64,000 nt of DNA, taken from Isoetes taiwanensis. Taxonomy: Eukaryota; Streptophyta; Lycopodiopsida; Isoetales; Isoetaceae. Below, one piece after another: positions 1-10,875 of this stretch. The notes under the pieces were generated by a model, which worked only from the letters and a program-made list of their open reading frames with translations, did not search any database and had not been told where the DNA came from. The stretch is from contig JAJEKV010000049.1 in assembly GCA_021234155.1 (NCBI GenBank), forward strand, positions 2,139,487-2,203,486, in the 5' to 3' direction. Within the stretch, counting starts at the first letter, position 1, and each line of letters begins with the position of its first letter. Both the position numbers and the translations under genes were made by a program.

Positions 1-2
1 AT

Positions 3-890
3 GCTGTAGCCTTGGATTCGACCTTCAAGACCAATGACCATTGCTACAGCCTTTATACCTTGCTAGTTTATGGCACACATGGAAATGGTGTCCCTGTTGC
101 TTGGGTTCTATCCTCTAGTGCCACCGAGGAGGACATCCATCCTTGGCTGATTGCAATGAAGAACCGCATACATAGGGAAGACCGAACTTGGGAACCTGCA
201 TGCTTCATTGTAGATGATGCACAGGCTGAGATCAATGCCTTGAAGGATGTTTCGCCCGAAACAAAAATTCAGTTGTGTATTTGGCATGTTCGAAGAAACT
301 GGATGAAGTTGCTTTTAAAACACGTGAAGAACAAGAAAGTTAGGGGGGAAATGTTTAAGGACCTCGGTCGTATTATGTATGACACTAAAGTAGATATTGA
401 CCCAAGAAGGACTAGTGATTATGTGGAAGCATGCACCAAAGAGGCCAATAAGTTGTTGGAAGAATTCAAGGAAAAGTACAAGATGTGGAAGAGGGTTGTG
501 AGGTATATGAATAGAGTTTGGACCAATAACATCACACATTGGATAATTGCCACAAGGATGTATCCACACGCTAACCAAGAGACTAATGCTGGTATAGAGT
601 CCTACCATGGGCCCATGAAGAGAAGATTAGGGGTATCCAAGCATGCCTTGAGAGGAAGGAGAATAGATTGACTCATTTACATGCTTACAGGTATATTACA
701 AACTCACTTGTCCTTTGATAAGTTCATGAAGGATTCGGGTTTTAAAACCAACAAGAGACAGGAGCACATAGTTGAGACTGCCATCATAGGTACTCGAGAA
801 CTTCCAGATGTAGCTGTTATATGGCTGAACTTCAAGGAGGGGAGAGCCGAGGTGTGGAGTCAAAACATGGACAACTGGGATGACACCATG
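3..890 (+). pseudogene. Mutator-like (MULE) transposase, 3' remnant with an in-frame stop
   Basis: The reading frame is already open at the left edge, so the N-terminus lies outside the window. The visible part has the MULE transposase core: an Asp in LDSTFKTN (about codon 15), a second acidic site in FIVDDAQAE, the family C-x2-H motif (CIWH) about 20 residues later, and the catalytic Glu in TNAGIESYH. The frame is broken by a TGA at 669-671, inside RRID*LIYMLTG, where a Trp codon is expected. The same frame continues to about 880 (ELPDVAVIWLNFKEG, AEVWSQNMD) and then runs into a 21-bp minisatellite, so the C-terminal SWIM zinc finger usual in this family is missing. Such proteins cut and move Mutator-type DNA transposons; domesticated relatives are FAR1/MUSTANG-like. 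With a stop and a lost C-terminus this copy is taken as dead. Confidence 0.85.
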
Positions 891-1300
891 CCTCTGGCCA
901 GAAACACCATTCCTCTGGCCAGAAACACCAATGCCTGGCCAGATACACCAATGGCTGGCCAGAAACACCATGCCTCTGGCCAGAAACACCATGCCTCTAG
1001 CCAGAACCACCATGCTTGTGGCGGAAAACACCATGCCTCGGGCCGTAAAACACCATGCTTGTGGCCGAAACACCATGCCTCCGCCGGAAACACCATGCTT
1101 GTGGCCGAAAAACCATGCCTCCGCCGCCGGACACACCATGCTTGTGGCCAGAAACACCGTGTCCTTGGTCTGAAACACCACTGCTCTGGCCAGAAACACC
1201 ATGCATCTGGCCAGAAACACCATTCTTGTGGCCAGAAACACTATGCCTGTGTCCAGAAACACCACATCCTGGCCAGAAACACCATGCTTGTGGCCAGAGT
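889..1300. repeat. 21-bp minisatellite, about 20 degenerate copies
   Basis: Units of about 21 bp built on CCAGAAACACCATGCC plus a 5-base variable part repeat head to tail. Variants are mostly C/T and G/A changes and small indels. Because 21 is a multiple of three and the unit lacks stops in several frames, long but meaningless ORFs appear on both strands. No gene is called here. Confidence 0.95.
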
Positions 1301-1445
1301 TGCAATTCAATGTTTTAGATATTGTGTTCCAATGTTCTTAACATTATTAAGTTATCAATTCCAATTGAGATTTATGATTAATAATTGGTTGCAATCGGGA
1401 TCTTGTGAATTGCAACTCAATGTTTTAGATATTATGTTCCAATTA
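1299..1445. repeat. Tandem duplication, two copies about 112 bp apart
   Basis: A segment starting TTGCAATTCAATGTTTTAGA at about 1300 recurs with few changes at about 1410. It lies between the main minisatellite block and its outliers. No coding signal was seen. Confidence 0.75.
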
Positions 1446-1552
1446 CATGTCTCAAGATGTAAAACCCCGCAACTCCATGTTGGGTTGCAAATTTGGCATT
1501 CACAATATTTATCTACACTATGTCAATGGGATGGCTCTATAACATTTGTATC

Positions 1553-2000
1553 CTGTGGCCAGAAAGACTTAGCCCATCACCAGAAACACCTAAGGCCAGA
1601 AATACCAGGTATTGGCCTGAAACACCTACCACATTGGCATGGCCAGAAACACCATACCCACACTACCGGATTTCCTCACGCCTGTGGCGAATGCAATCCC
1701 GTTTGAATTTGGCGGGGGTACAATCATAACCCTGGATTTAATGCACCTGGCAACCTCAAACGAACCTGCCACAGGTACGATGCTGCCCGGTCCAAAAACT
1801 GCCTTCAAATCACAGCAATGGTGTTTCTGGACAAAAAACAGCGCGGTTCAACCGTGCGGTTCAAGATGGCCAGGATGCATGGATCCTCGGGCGTCCTGGG
1901 CATCGATGCATCCATGGACCAGGGATGGGCATGCATTGGGTGTTTCTGGACGTCCAGAAACACCAGAGGCAAATTGTCCAGAAACACCAAATCCCGGACT
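1553..2000. repeat. Outlying copies of the 21-bp minisatellite
   Basis: Further CCAGAAACACC and GGCCAGAAATACC units occur at 1556-1660. A second group at 1815-2000 includes both orientations (GTGTTTCTGGAC and GTCCAGAAACACC). The last units join the downstream end of the PPR pseudogene on the minus strand, whose reading frame runs straight into repeat-coded residues. Confidence 0.75.
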
Positions 2001-2029
2001 CCATATACGAACGCCCACATTTGGTACAT

Positions 2030-3410
2030 ATCCTTTTTTTTCATATGTAAATTTAGAGTTTCTAACATTGCCATGACTTTCGCATTTTCATCAGCAACAA
2101 TAAACTCGTGCATCTTCTTGTTGATCTCTATTAATGCCATTGCTGATTTTTTCATTGCTCCTGCAGCTTTTCTCAATTCTTCTATTCTGTTTGCATCATT
2201 CCTCCTGCAAGCAGTTGCATAAATACTGGCCATAAGTACATAAGAAGCAGAATGTTCTGCATTTATTTGGACGAGCTTCTGAAAGCAACTTAATTCTAAG
2301 TCTACTTCTGTATATGTTTTGTAGGCACTAAGCAAAGCAATTCATGTTTCTCTAGATGGCAATGGTTTTGCATTTTCAAGTAACCTTACTGCCTCATGCA
2401 AATGTTCAGATTGTCCAAAAAGGTCAATCATACATTTGTAGTTGTCTACTATTAGTGAGATATACTTTTTTTCGCATCACATTGAAATACTGCTGGCCTT
2501 GTACCATCAGGCTGGCACGGCTGCATGCTGTAAGAAGAGATAGAAAAGTAACAGCATCTGGCTTTACACCTTGGCTTTGCATGTTCTCCAAACACTGCAC
2601 GGCCATGTTACCATCATGATTCATTCCATACCCTCTTATAATTGCAGAATAAGAGATGACATCTTGAATATGGAGCTTGTCAAAGCTTCAAAGTGCAACC
2701 CTTTTGTGTAACTTCAAAGTGCATTTTCCTGCCTCTTTCTATAGCTCCTAGGTTACTACATCTTTTAAACTGCAAATATATGTGATAGCATTGGAAGAGA
2801 TGCCCTCAAATGGCATCTGTTCAATACATCCAAGTGCCTTCTGATCAAGCCCAGGTTCTAAATATCCAGCAATGAAGGCGTTCCACAACACTAAGTCTCT
2901 ACTTATCGGGCAACTTGTCAAAGACTTCCTGTGCTTCAAGAAATGAGCCACACTTGATATACATCATGGCCAAAACATTATCAAGAATTTCTTGACCCAT
3001 ATCTAAAGTGCCCAAGTTGGCACAGGCTTTCAAGATGCACACAAATGTAACTGCATTTGGGGATATACTCTGGGACCTCATCCTCTCAAAACAGTTAAGT
3101 GCTTCCTGACTAACACCAGTTTTCGCATAAGCAGCAATTATTGAAGTCTATGATATAACGTCTCAGACTACCATCTTATCAAACACATTTCGTGCATCTG
3201 TAACTGATCCGCACTTGGCATACATGTCAATTAGGCTGATGCTAATAGAAATATCCTCTTCATGTCCTCTTCGAGCAATGCTCTTATGTAACTCACGCCC
3301 TTTATCCAGTGCTCCTATGCTGCCACATGCTTTCAAGGTGCATCAAAATGTCACCTCATCTGGGCACATGCCTTTTGCTTGCATCTGTTCATGGGATATG
3401 ATTTCATGGG
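2030..3410 (-). pseudogene. PLS-class pentatricopeptide repeat (PPR) gene remnant with E domain
   Basis: Read on the minus strand from about 3400 down to 2030, the sequence gives PPR motifs in order: MQAKGMCPDEVTF, LIDMYAKCGSVTDARNVFDK, IIAAYAKTGVSQEALNCFER, MRSQSISPNAVTFVCILKAC, DLVLWNAFIAGY, GVKPDAVTFLSLLTACS, and then an E-type end (YTEVDLELSCFQKLV, ASYVLMASIYA). Intact members are organelle RNA-binding proteins that specify editing or processing sites. Stops fall inside motifs (for example TGA after DEVTF and TGA after KMVV), several frames are needed, and segments between motifs are missing. The frame after the E domain enters the minisatellite, so any E+ or DYW domain is gone. Identity as a PPR remnant is certain; function is excluded by the lesions. 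Confidence 0.9.
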
Positions 3411-3840
3411 ATGCAATCTTTGCAGGATTTGCCTTGCATGCACATGGCTTTCTTGCTCTAAATTACTTTTCAAAGTATGCAACAAGATGATTTAAAGCAT
3501 GTAACATTTATCTTTATTTCATGATGAATTAATACTTATTAACGGGTCATACATGTTTGCAAACTAAAGGTTCTTTTGCTCATGTGGTGACCAAGTGCCC
3601 TCATATAGCCCAAAACTTTTACCAAAAATGATTATGAGGGGCATCAAAATTATTTGCCAGATGGCCATTCTGTTATGGCAAAACATCTCTTATTTGATAG
3701 GGCCCATGGGTTTTTACAAAACAAGAGCTTATTCAAGTGAAAAATGCTATTAAAAAAATGCACACACCTACGGGTTATGGGGCGTCTTTAAAACGGGCTT
3801 TTACAAAGAAGGATAAAGTTACTGGATTGAAGACACATGA
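3411..3840. other. No recognised feature
   Basis: AT-rich sequence between the PPR remnant and a broken ORF. No coding, repeat or RNA signal that I can support. Confidence 0.5.
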
Positions 3841-4353
3841 TTGGCACGAATTCTTCCAGGTTTATTGTTAGCATTGCGCATTTGGTTTTTTTTCTTGCAA
3901 ACTAATGTTCCATTTGTATGCAGCATCTTTTCTTGTGCTATTAAAAACTATCTTATACCATCCGTACGTACAATTATTTCCAGATTTGGCAAGTTCTCTT
4001 CATGGATTTCATCAAAGGAATCTTGGAATGGAAGTCGAAAAATATGGAAAATTCCTGCAACTAGAATATGGAAAAAGGATGTTGAAGAAGAGTTAAACGA
4101 TAAAGTGTTGCAAGGATTGGGTAAGGAAGGTTAAAAACTAAATGATGAAGAATTTATTGCCATTAATAGGTTTGTACTCATTAACAATAGTGAAAGCCTC
4201 AGACGATGGCATGAGTTATATGAGGAAGCTCGTGATGAAAGGAAAACGGCTAGAGAAGCATATGCATGGGAAAACAGAGTGTCTCGAGGAGGAAGATTAA
4301 GATATCCCGATCAGTACCAAAAAAATACATCTGACGCCCCATTTCTCTTGTAG
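3841..4353 (+). pseudogene. Unrecognised ORF of about 170 codons with one in-frame stop
   Basis: An open frame starts at 3841, is interrupted by a single TAA at 4132-4134, and continues in the same frame to TAG at 4351-4353. The second half is basic and charged and looks helical (LRRWHELYEEARDERKTARE, AYAWENRVSRGGRLRYP), unlike random AT-rich translation. I do not recognise the family. The protein-like composition, the single stop and the surrounding dead transposon DNA suggest a fragment of a transposon or captured gene, but this is inference. The stop overlaps the start of the next foldback element, so the natural C-terminus may have been replaced by that insertion. Confidence 0.4.
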
Positions 4354-4613
4354 GGTAAAAGATGAAAGGGTGTACGTACATTGTACTGAATTGATGTACA
4401 AATATGGATACTTTTCACGTACATTTTGGTTATTTTTTATTTGTATAAACATACACTTTTTTATTTTATGTACTTTGCATATACATTTAAGCTAAATTTC
4501 GGATATTTTTTGGCTATGCATGTACTTTTTGGGTACTTTGGGTGATTTGAGTAATATAGCCACATGTACCAAAAGCGATACATTTCTAGACACCCTTTCA
4601 TGCTTTTACCCTG
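4351..4613. mobile_element. Foldback/MITE-like element, 263 bp
   Basis: The ends are inverted: TAGGGTAAAAGATGAAAGGG at the left and the reverse complement of CAGGGTAAAAGCATGAAAGG at the right, each followed by TGT, with one inserted base. The interior is AT-rich with many GTACA/TGTAC motifs and has no ORF. No convincing target-site duplication was found, so the superfamily stays open; CAGGG/TAGGG ends would suit hAT. Confidence 0.55.
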
Positions 4614-6093
4614 TAGTGCATCAAACATGTGCAAAAAAAAAAAAAGTGGATTTAGATCATCAACCTCTTTTCATCACTCGCAATTGATAGCACGTATCGA
4701 CACGGTGTCCAGTTGCTGTTACTTTGCATGCCACCTGATTTTCGGCTGGATTACAGAGCAAAGGACCATGCACAGTTGTTAACCAAGAACTTGTCTAGCA
4801 TATTGGAACTCTTCACTTACAATAACATAATGAAGCTAGTTATCACATTTTTTGTGCAGTTATGAGATATTTTGGCAAACATAGAATCAGAAATACTGAT
4901 ATGATACTTTTGGGAGTAACCTTGCATGGCACAACATTTAATGGATATGGTTTTCACTATGTCTGATCCTTGATCTTATAAAGATAGATAGATAGAATCA
5001 GTTAAAGATAAACCTTGCTTAAAAGCAAAAACCGAAATAAAACTACAAGTTGGTTCTTTCTCATGACAAGACAACCTGAGCCTATGCGTGAACTCCAAGA
5101 AACCCATTATCATTTCTTGGTACTCAACTTTGCATTTGGTTCTGTCAGCTCCAATCTTCACTTGGTTATGTCATGGAGCAGGGCAATCATAAATGCGCAA
5201 TCGTTTGCAATGTACCCTAGCTAGAAACACCATCCTCGGTTGTCAGCCACCTTGGTGGCAAGAAACAAGGTGCTGACACATTGGAGGTTGTCCTAGAACT
5301 AGAATGCTTGTTTGTTTTACTTGTAATAAATTTAACAATCTTATCAAATGTGCCACTTCTTACCAATGGACTTCCAAAGGGCCAATGGATTTTTCAGCCT
5401 TTAAATCAGGTTGAGACATGATTCCACGATATGCAAGCACTCTTCTAGTTGGCTTTGATAATTTTCCATTGATTTATCAAAAGATTACACATGAGGCGGA
5501 TTTGAAATGGTATGAATGACTATATAATTTAGTAAAGGGTATCATAACTATTTGTTGGCTTGACAACATTGTGCATGGAGATTGAAGCTCCTTCTCATCA
5601 GTCTTACATGAACCAATCCTGAGGAGGACATTGGAGCAACGAATGAAAGCAAAAGAGAGGTGCATCATTGTAGAAGCCAATGACATTGGAAATGTCACCG
5701 ATTCTATACTTGCAGGATTCATGTTATGTTAGAACGACAAAGAATTAGAAAGTCATCTTGGATCAGAGGATTGTGATGTGATGTGAGTGATGTGATTAGG
5801 ATTGAGTAGGATTGTGATGTGAGTAATGTCTTGCTAAGGTTGGGTTCACATGCAACGATGGCGCCATCACCATTATTTAAAAAGGCTCGACCTTTTTATA
5901 CGAACCATCACATGCCATTGCCAATTAGCACAGGGTAAAATAGGGCCTTGTCATGAACCTAAGCGAAAATACGAGTATAATGTTCGTAGCCGTGAGTCTA
6001 GATGTAAATTCAATGCTATTTCAGATCTTTTTATGTATAATACTTTTTCTACTATTCATGATCAAAGTTTACAGCAATGTAGGCTGAGATAGG
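4614..6093. other. Intergenic; nothing coding supported
   Basis: Contains a short imperfect inverted repeat near 5239-5281 (TGTCAGCCACCTTG against CAAGGTGCTGACA) and a GATGTGAGT-rich stretch near 5772-5828. Short open frames here have no recognisable protein character. Confidence 0.5.
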
Positions 6094-6174
6094 TTCTTAT
6101 ATGGTAAATCTGGAGGTCTGCAGGATGCCCGTGAAATGTTTGATAACATATATATGAAGAATATATTATATGGA
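6094..6174 (+). pseudogene. Single PPR motif scrap
   Basis: The frame reads YGKSGGLQDAREMFDNI followed by MKNI, which matches the core of a plant PPR motif of the MYGKCGxLxDARxVFDxM type. It covers less than one repeat, with no continuing motif on either side. It is a translocated or decayed fragment with no coding capacity. Confidence 0.7.
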
Positions 6175-6202
6175 TTGCAATGCTTTTAGCTTACACTTTA
6201 TT

Positions 6203-6440
6203 AGAAATCCATGCATAATTTTGTTGGATGAAGCTACAAGTGCCCTTGATTGTCAACATTGTTCAACGCTATAGTGGTTTCTTTACCTTGGGAGTGGCAT
6301 CCTTTATTGTGAGTATTGTTCAACGCTATAGTTTTAGAGTAAGGGGTGGAAGTTTGGCAAAGAGAGTACTAGCGGGAATGCTAAATCAGATTCTTAAATT
6401 TGAAGTTGACAAGGACAAGAATAACAATGGTGTTTTCTAA
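6203..6440 (+). pseudogene. ABCB-type ABC transporter fragments (NBD1 end plus TM domain 2 start)
   Basis: From 6203 the frame reads RNPCIILLDEATSALD: Walker B plus D-loop of an ABC ATPase nucleotide-binding domain. It stops at a TAG near 6272. In another frame, from about 6285 to 6440, it reads SIVQRYSFRVRGGSLAKRV and MLNQILKFEVDKDKNN, the linker and early transmembrane region of the second half of a P-glycoprotein-like (ABCB) full transporter. The roughly 80 residues that normally separate these regions are absent and the frames disagree, so this is a deleted, frameshifted fragment. Intact members export auxin or xenobiotics at the plasma membrane. Confidence 0.75.
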
Positions 6441-6982
6441 ATACTTGTGCTTTATGTATGCAAAGTTGTATTCTTTAACAATTTGGTCAATGTTTAACTA
6501 AGTGCATATAGATAAATATTTGTTTTTGTTAGCCCGAATGGCCCAAAATTTCTTTTAAGATAACAACTAACATGTAACTATTATTATAGCATTAATTAAC
6601 ACAAACCATTACATCTAACAATTTTAAATTAAAATCCCCTTGAAACCCCCTTTAGTTTGGGTGCATATTCGCACGGGGTGTTACATAGGGCAGCGAGAGC
6701 CCCTAAAAACTTACAATACGTGTACAAAATTAACACCATTAAGTAAAATCCGTCAAACCTTATAGTATTTTGCAAACCTCAATATACAGTATACAAAAAC
6801 TTGTACCGGCATACCCCATAAACGAGGATCGCTATGTATGATCCAGATCAAGGAATAAAGGGCAAATATGCCTATCTGACAGTTCTCAGTGCCTATAATA
6901 ACCCCTCGTGTGAATATGCACCCAAACCTATAAACATAATAAACAAACATAATACAAATAGAAGGAAGGAAGGAAGAAAGGA
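6441..6982. other. Intergenic; no supported feature
   Basis: AT-rich, with a short GGAA-rich microsatellite-like tract at about 6960-6983 that abuts the next retroelement end. Confidence 0.5.
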
Positions 6983-7290
6983 AGTATATTTTAACGTCCA
7001 CGGAGGCCAACTGACCTATGAGACGGTGAAATACAATATACCGGAAAGTATCCAAACCCATGAATTGAGCCAAGTCTGTTCATGGCTTTGTCGTACTTGA
7101 TTCCATACTTCCTCCTATGTGAAATCACCATTAGTGCTACTGCATGGTTGAAGAAGTTCCTGATTTTGCTAACCGATGGTTCATGCCTCCCTGGAGCTAC
7201 TGTGCATCTGTGCTTCCACACTGCTAAGGTGGATTTGCTTGGGCGAATCATGAGGATTCGCTTGAGTGAATCCTCCATTGGTTCTAGTCA
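6983..7290 (-). mobile_element. Truncated 3' end of a non-LTR retroelement (copy A)
   Basis: The block TTTTAACGTCCACGGAGGCC near 6990 is the same 3'-terminal motif found at about 25560 and 31890 next to protein remnants of a non-LTR family. On the minus strand it is followed by a (CTTC)n-like tail. Upstream (7000-7280) the minus strand is open for about 95 codons without recognisable domains. The copy is called 5'-truncated and dead. Confidence 0.45.
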
Positions 7291-8755
7291 ATTTAGGGAG
7301 CCAGTGGGTTTTGTTGGTTTTTTGGGGTGAAAAAACCCTGGGCCGTTGGATTCAGGTTCTTTTTACAACGGTCTTGATCTCACGGCTCCATGCAAAGGCA
7401 GCCCAAAATAGAACTCTGATATAGAACTCTGGATGGGCGGATGGGCTGGATTTACAGGCAGTCGAGAATAGAAAGTTTGATACAGGGACTCCTGCCTGGC
7501 AGGAAATTGCCCGATGGCCTACGCCTGGCACAAATTGGCCGAATTTGTTGGAGGCAAGTTGTTGCCTGGGTATGCGAACTGCTATAGGAATTGAGCATCT
7601 AGGTCGCAGAGTTCGATTTGCGAATGGAATTTGGGCGCTGGAGATGGCCGGCCTAACTCAGATTTAGCTTTTACAAGGTAAAATTGCTTGAGAAGCTCAT
7701 CATTTCAGAGGAATCCGACTGATTTTTTTATGAAAAACAACAGTGCCACAGTATAAATTGCATCGGATTCTACAGAAGTAGCATTGGATTCTAGAAACTC
7801 TGGAGTTTGGAGACCAGAAGGAAGATTCTCGATTCTCTATATCATTTGACAGTTTGGAAACACTTAGGAATAGTTTGCAAATCCTGAATTTGGGATCGAT
7901 TGAGCCTGAAATTTAGGGTGCCTTGCACGCTATCCAAATATGGGCTGGCCGACAAGACTTTGATCAAATGGCACAGAAATGCAAACTCAGGCATCAATCC
8001 GGATTTTATCATTCGATTTCAATTGATTGCCTTCAAAATCTAGCCCAAAACACTTTTCAAATTAGAATTTTCAATGTTAATACTGCTGTTTTATTGATAA
8101 TCTATATTGTGGGGTTGCTTGTGGTGTGTAGTTGATGCTCACATTGCTCTTCTTGTGCTGATTTTGTTATTTCTCTAGTAATCTGGCACAGATCCCACAT
8201 GTGTGTGGCATTACGAAGAGATTTTTTTGGGAATTCCCAATGGTCACTGGTTTGAATGGTTAGGATTTTTTTTTAATTAATGGAGCAGCGTGTGCCAAAT
8301 TCCTAGGAACACTAGCAGACTACCGGTTGAAATTGAGAATTTCCGATAGCCAAAAATTTTTCCAGGAAATTTTCTGGTCAAAATATGAGGGTTTCTTTGT
8401 ATTTTTCCGGCTAAAATCTAGGTTTTGATAGACCCCTTCCGGCTAGCTTAAATTTAACAGGAAATATACTTGTTAGCTTTTTATAGTTTGTCCCACACTG
8501 TAATGGAGCGACCGATTAATGGAGTGCCCGATTAGGGTACACAAAATTTGGGCAGGAATTGTTTGGTTGAAAGCTACTTTGGAAAGTGGTCTTGCAAATC
8601 CTGGCCGTCTCTTATCTCTCCCCCACAATCACGACCACCCAAATGGAACATTCGATGAATATTCCGGAAATGTACCAAACCCCATAATGAACGTTGTAAA
8701 GTTGCCACGTCAAAAGACCTAAAAAATCGTCACATAGTGTCAACGCTGTGCAATC
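7291..8755. other. Intergenic region upstream of the glutathione peroxidase gene
   Basis: No ORF or repeat I can identify. The promoter and 5'UTR of the peroxidase gene should lie in its right-hand part, but no TATA box or transcription start can be assigned with confidence. Confidence 0.45.
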
Positions 8756-9748
8756 ATGCTTTCAGCTTTGTTGATTGCTGTCTTAGTTTTGATATTCGGA
8801 CTTATCCTTCACCAACCCTCTTTGCTACATCGACCTCTCGCCCAATTCCTTGGCTCAAGCACTTCAGAAATGTCGAGTTCTAGCGCTAGCGCAAGCAGTA
8901 TCTATGATTTTTCTGTTCAGGTATACTCTGATATTCGGGTTCGTGAACTACTTAAATCCTGAGAATTTTTCTCACCATTTGCAGGATGCCTCTGGTAACG
9001 AGGTTCAATTGAGCAAATATAAAGGCAAAGTGCTCTTGATTGTGAATGTTGCCTCTCAGTGGTATTTTCTTTTAACCTTCCTTAACCCTTCTTTTGCATG
9101 CCTTTAGCTTGAGTAGTAAGGCCAGAAATAAAACACCTTTAATTTATTTTGACGCAGTGGCTTGACCACAACCAATTACAAGGAACTCACAGAGATTTAC
9201 CAGAAATACAAAGATGAAGGTGAATATATGCCCTAGTTTGAGCTACTTATTCTTTATAAAGCATGTTAATGAGATGCTTGGTTACAGGGTTAGAAATACT
9301 TGCCTTTCCATGTAATCAGTTTGGGGGCCAGGAGCCTGGAAACAATAAAGAAATAAAAGAATTTGCTTGCACTCGTTTCAAAGCAGAGTTCCCTATATTT
9401 GACAAGGTGGGTAGATGCAGATCAGCAGAAATTTTGAAGACGCTTTGAGTAACCAGTTATTTGTTACTTTTATTAGGTGGAAGTGAATGGGGCCAATACA
9501 GCTCCTCTCTTCAAGTACCTCAAGTCGAAGAAGGGCGGTTTATTTGGCAGCTTCATTAAATGGAATTTTACAAAATTCCTAGTGGACAGGAATGGTCAAG
9601 TTGTGGAAAGATATGGACCTCAAACCGCCCCTTCTAAGTTTGAGGTAGGTTCTGAATTGCTTGGACCTTCACTTTCTGTAATTTTGTTGATCGTCATATT
9701 TCGTTCCTTGTGCAGAAGGATATAAAGAAGCACCTTACTGCAGTTTAA
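8756..9748 (+). CDS. GPX: Glutathione peroxidase-like thiol peroxidase, six exons, 207 aa
   Basis: Exons 8756-8920, 8985-9061, 9158-9219, 9288-9406, 9477-9644 and 9716-9748, all with GT/AG borders, join into one 207-residue frame. It reduces hydrogen and lipid peroxides; plant members use thioredoxin rather than glutathione. The catalytic set is visible: peroxidatic Cys81 in NVASQCGLT (its codon spans an intron), Gln116 in FGGQEPG, Trp170 and Asn171 in [11 protein letters not shown]. The resolving Cys129 (EFACTRF) lies 48 residues after Cys81, the plant spacing; Cys110 is in FPCNQF. A Cys codon, not UGA, sits at the active site. The first 20 residues are very hydrophobic ([18 protein letters not shown]), so a membrane-anchored or secretory isoform is more likely than a soluble cytosolic one. 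No lesions were seen; probably functional. Confidence 0.95.
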
Positions 9749-10870
9749 GTTTTTGGAAAGCCTGCTATGCTATACAAAGTATTGGATGGTTCAATCTTGA
9801 TATAATAAAAGTGTGGCCATAATATTGCACCAAGAATAAATCTTGTAATTAGCATCTTTAGATTGGCTTGAACTAGACTATGTCTTCGACATGCAGTAAA
9901 ATCCAATGGCATCATTGTTTGCTAGGTTTTAACTTCAGTTCCATCCAACATTTTATAAATATTTTATTGTGTAGCCTTTATTTTTATTAATTAATTGGTC
10001 CTAGCCATTCCGCTGTATACATCAGAGAGTTTACCTGATGACTAGGATCATTTTTTCTGTTATTGTATTCTTCTAAGAATTGTATTGTACTCAGACTCTG
10101 GATCTGAGCACTTGATGCAATGCCTTGATAAACCTGAAAATCTAAGTGATTCTAACATTGAAAACGAATCTAAGGAAACGTTGCTCAAGGAGGAAATCAC
10201 CAGAGACATTGATTTGAGGGTTGGATTTTAGAAACTGGCGAGCTGTTACAGCGACCATGGTGTGATCTGATCGTTCAGAATAATTCAAGAATTTAAAGAA
10301 CAATTTAAGGATTTAAAGAAACTTTGCTCACTGAAAAGATCATCTGTCAATTATGGAGTTTATACTTCAGAATACAGTTCAAAATACAATGACCATGTTG
10401 TGGTTTGATTGTTCGTTTTGCAACAAAATAACTCGCGGAATAATTCATGCCGACATTACTACTGTGTGTGCAAGGTAAGTTCTGGGATTTGAGTTCCTAT
10501 CAAATAAGCAATTAATGGAAGCTCCTTATACGTCAGATGTTGCAGTGGTTGAAATTATTTACAATAAACGTATCAGCTTGAACTGCTACTTTTCATGATC
10601 ATAGAATATATCAACGCATTATATCAAGAAGCCCACTGTTCGGCTAAGGTTAACAATTCTTAAGGCTCCATTTTCTACATGGCAGTCAATATAATAGGAT
10701 CCAAGCCTAAATCAGGTTTCTAAAACAAATATTATTACAATCACATAGTCAAAAAATATTTTATAGTACAGCTGCTTTCTAATAGCACAAGTTCCAAGCT
10801 GGTTTTCCACGGATGGTCATGACCTTTTCCATCATCAGCAAGGATTCAATGGCTGCTTTCTGGAAACATG
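9749..10870. other. 3' flank of the peroxidase gene; otherwise empty
   Basis: Possible polyadenylation hexamers lie downstream of the stop (for example AATAAA near 9835). No other coding or repeat signal was seen. Confidence 0.5.
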
Positions 10871-10875
10871 GATCT

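Noticed and set aside
681-1706. Open frames of 200-340 codons over the minisatellite on both strands, suggesting a repetitive protein
   Set aside because: They arise because the 21-bp period is a multiple of three and the unit has no stop in several frames. Overlapping frames on both strands are equally open, with no codon bias or start context.
3215-3490. Plus-strand open frame opposite the PPR remnant
   Set aside because: It is the antisense shadow of PPR motifs readable on the minus strand.
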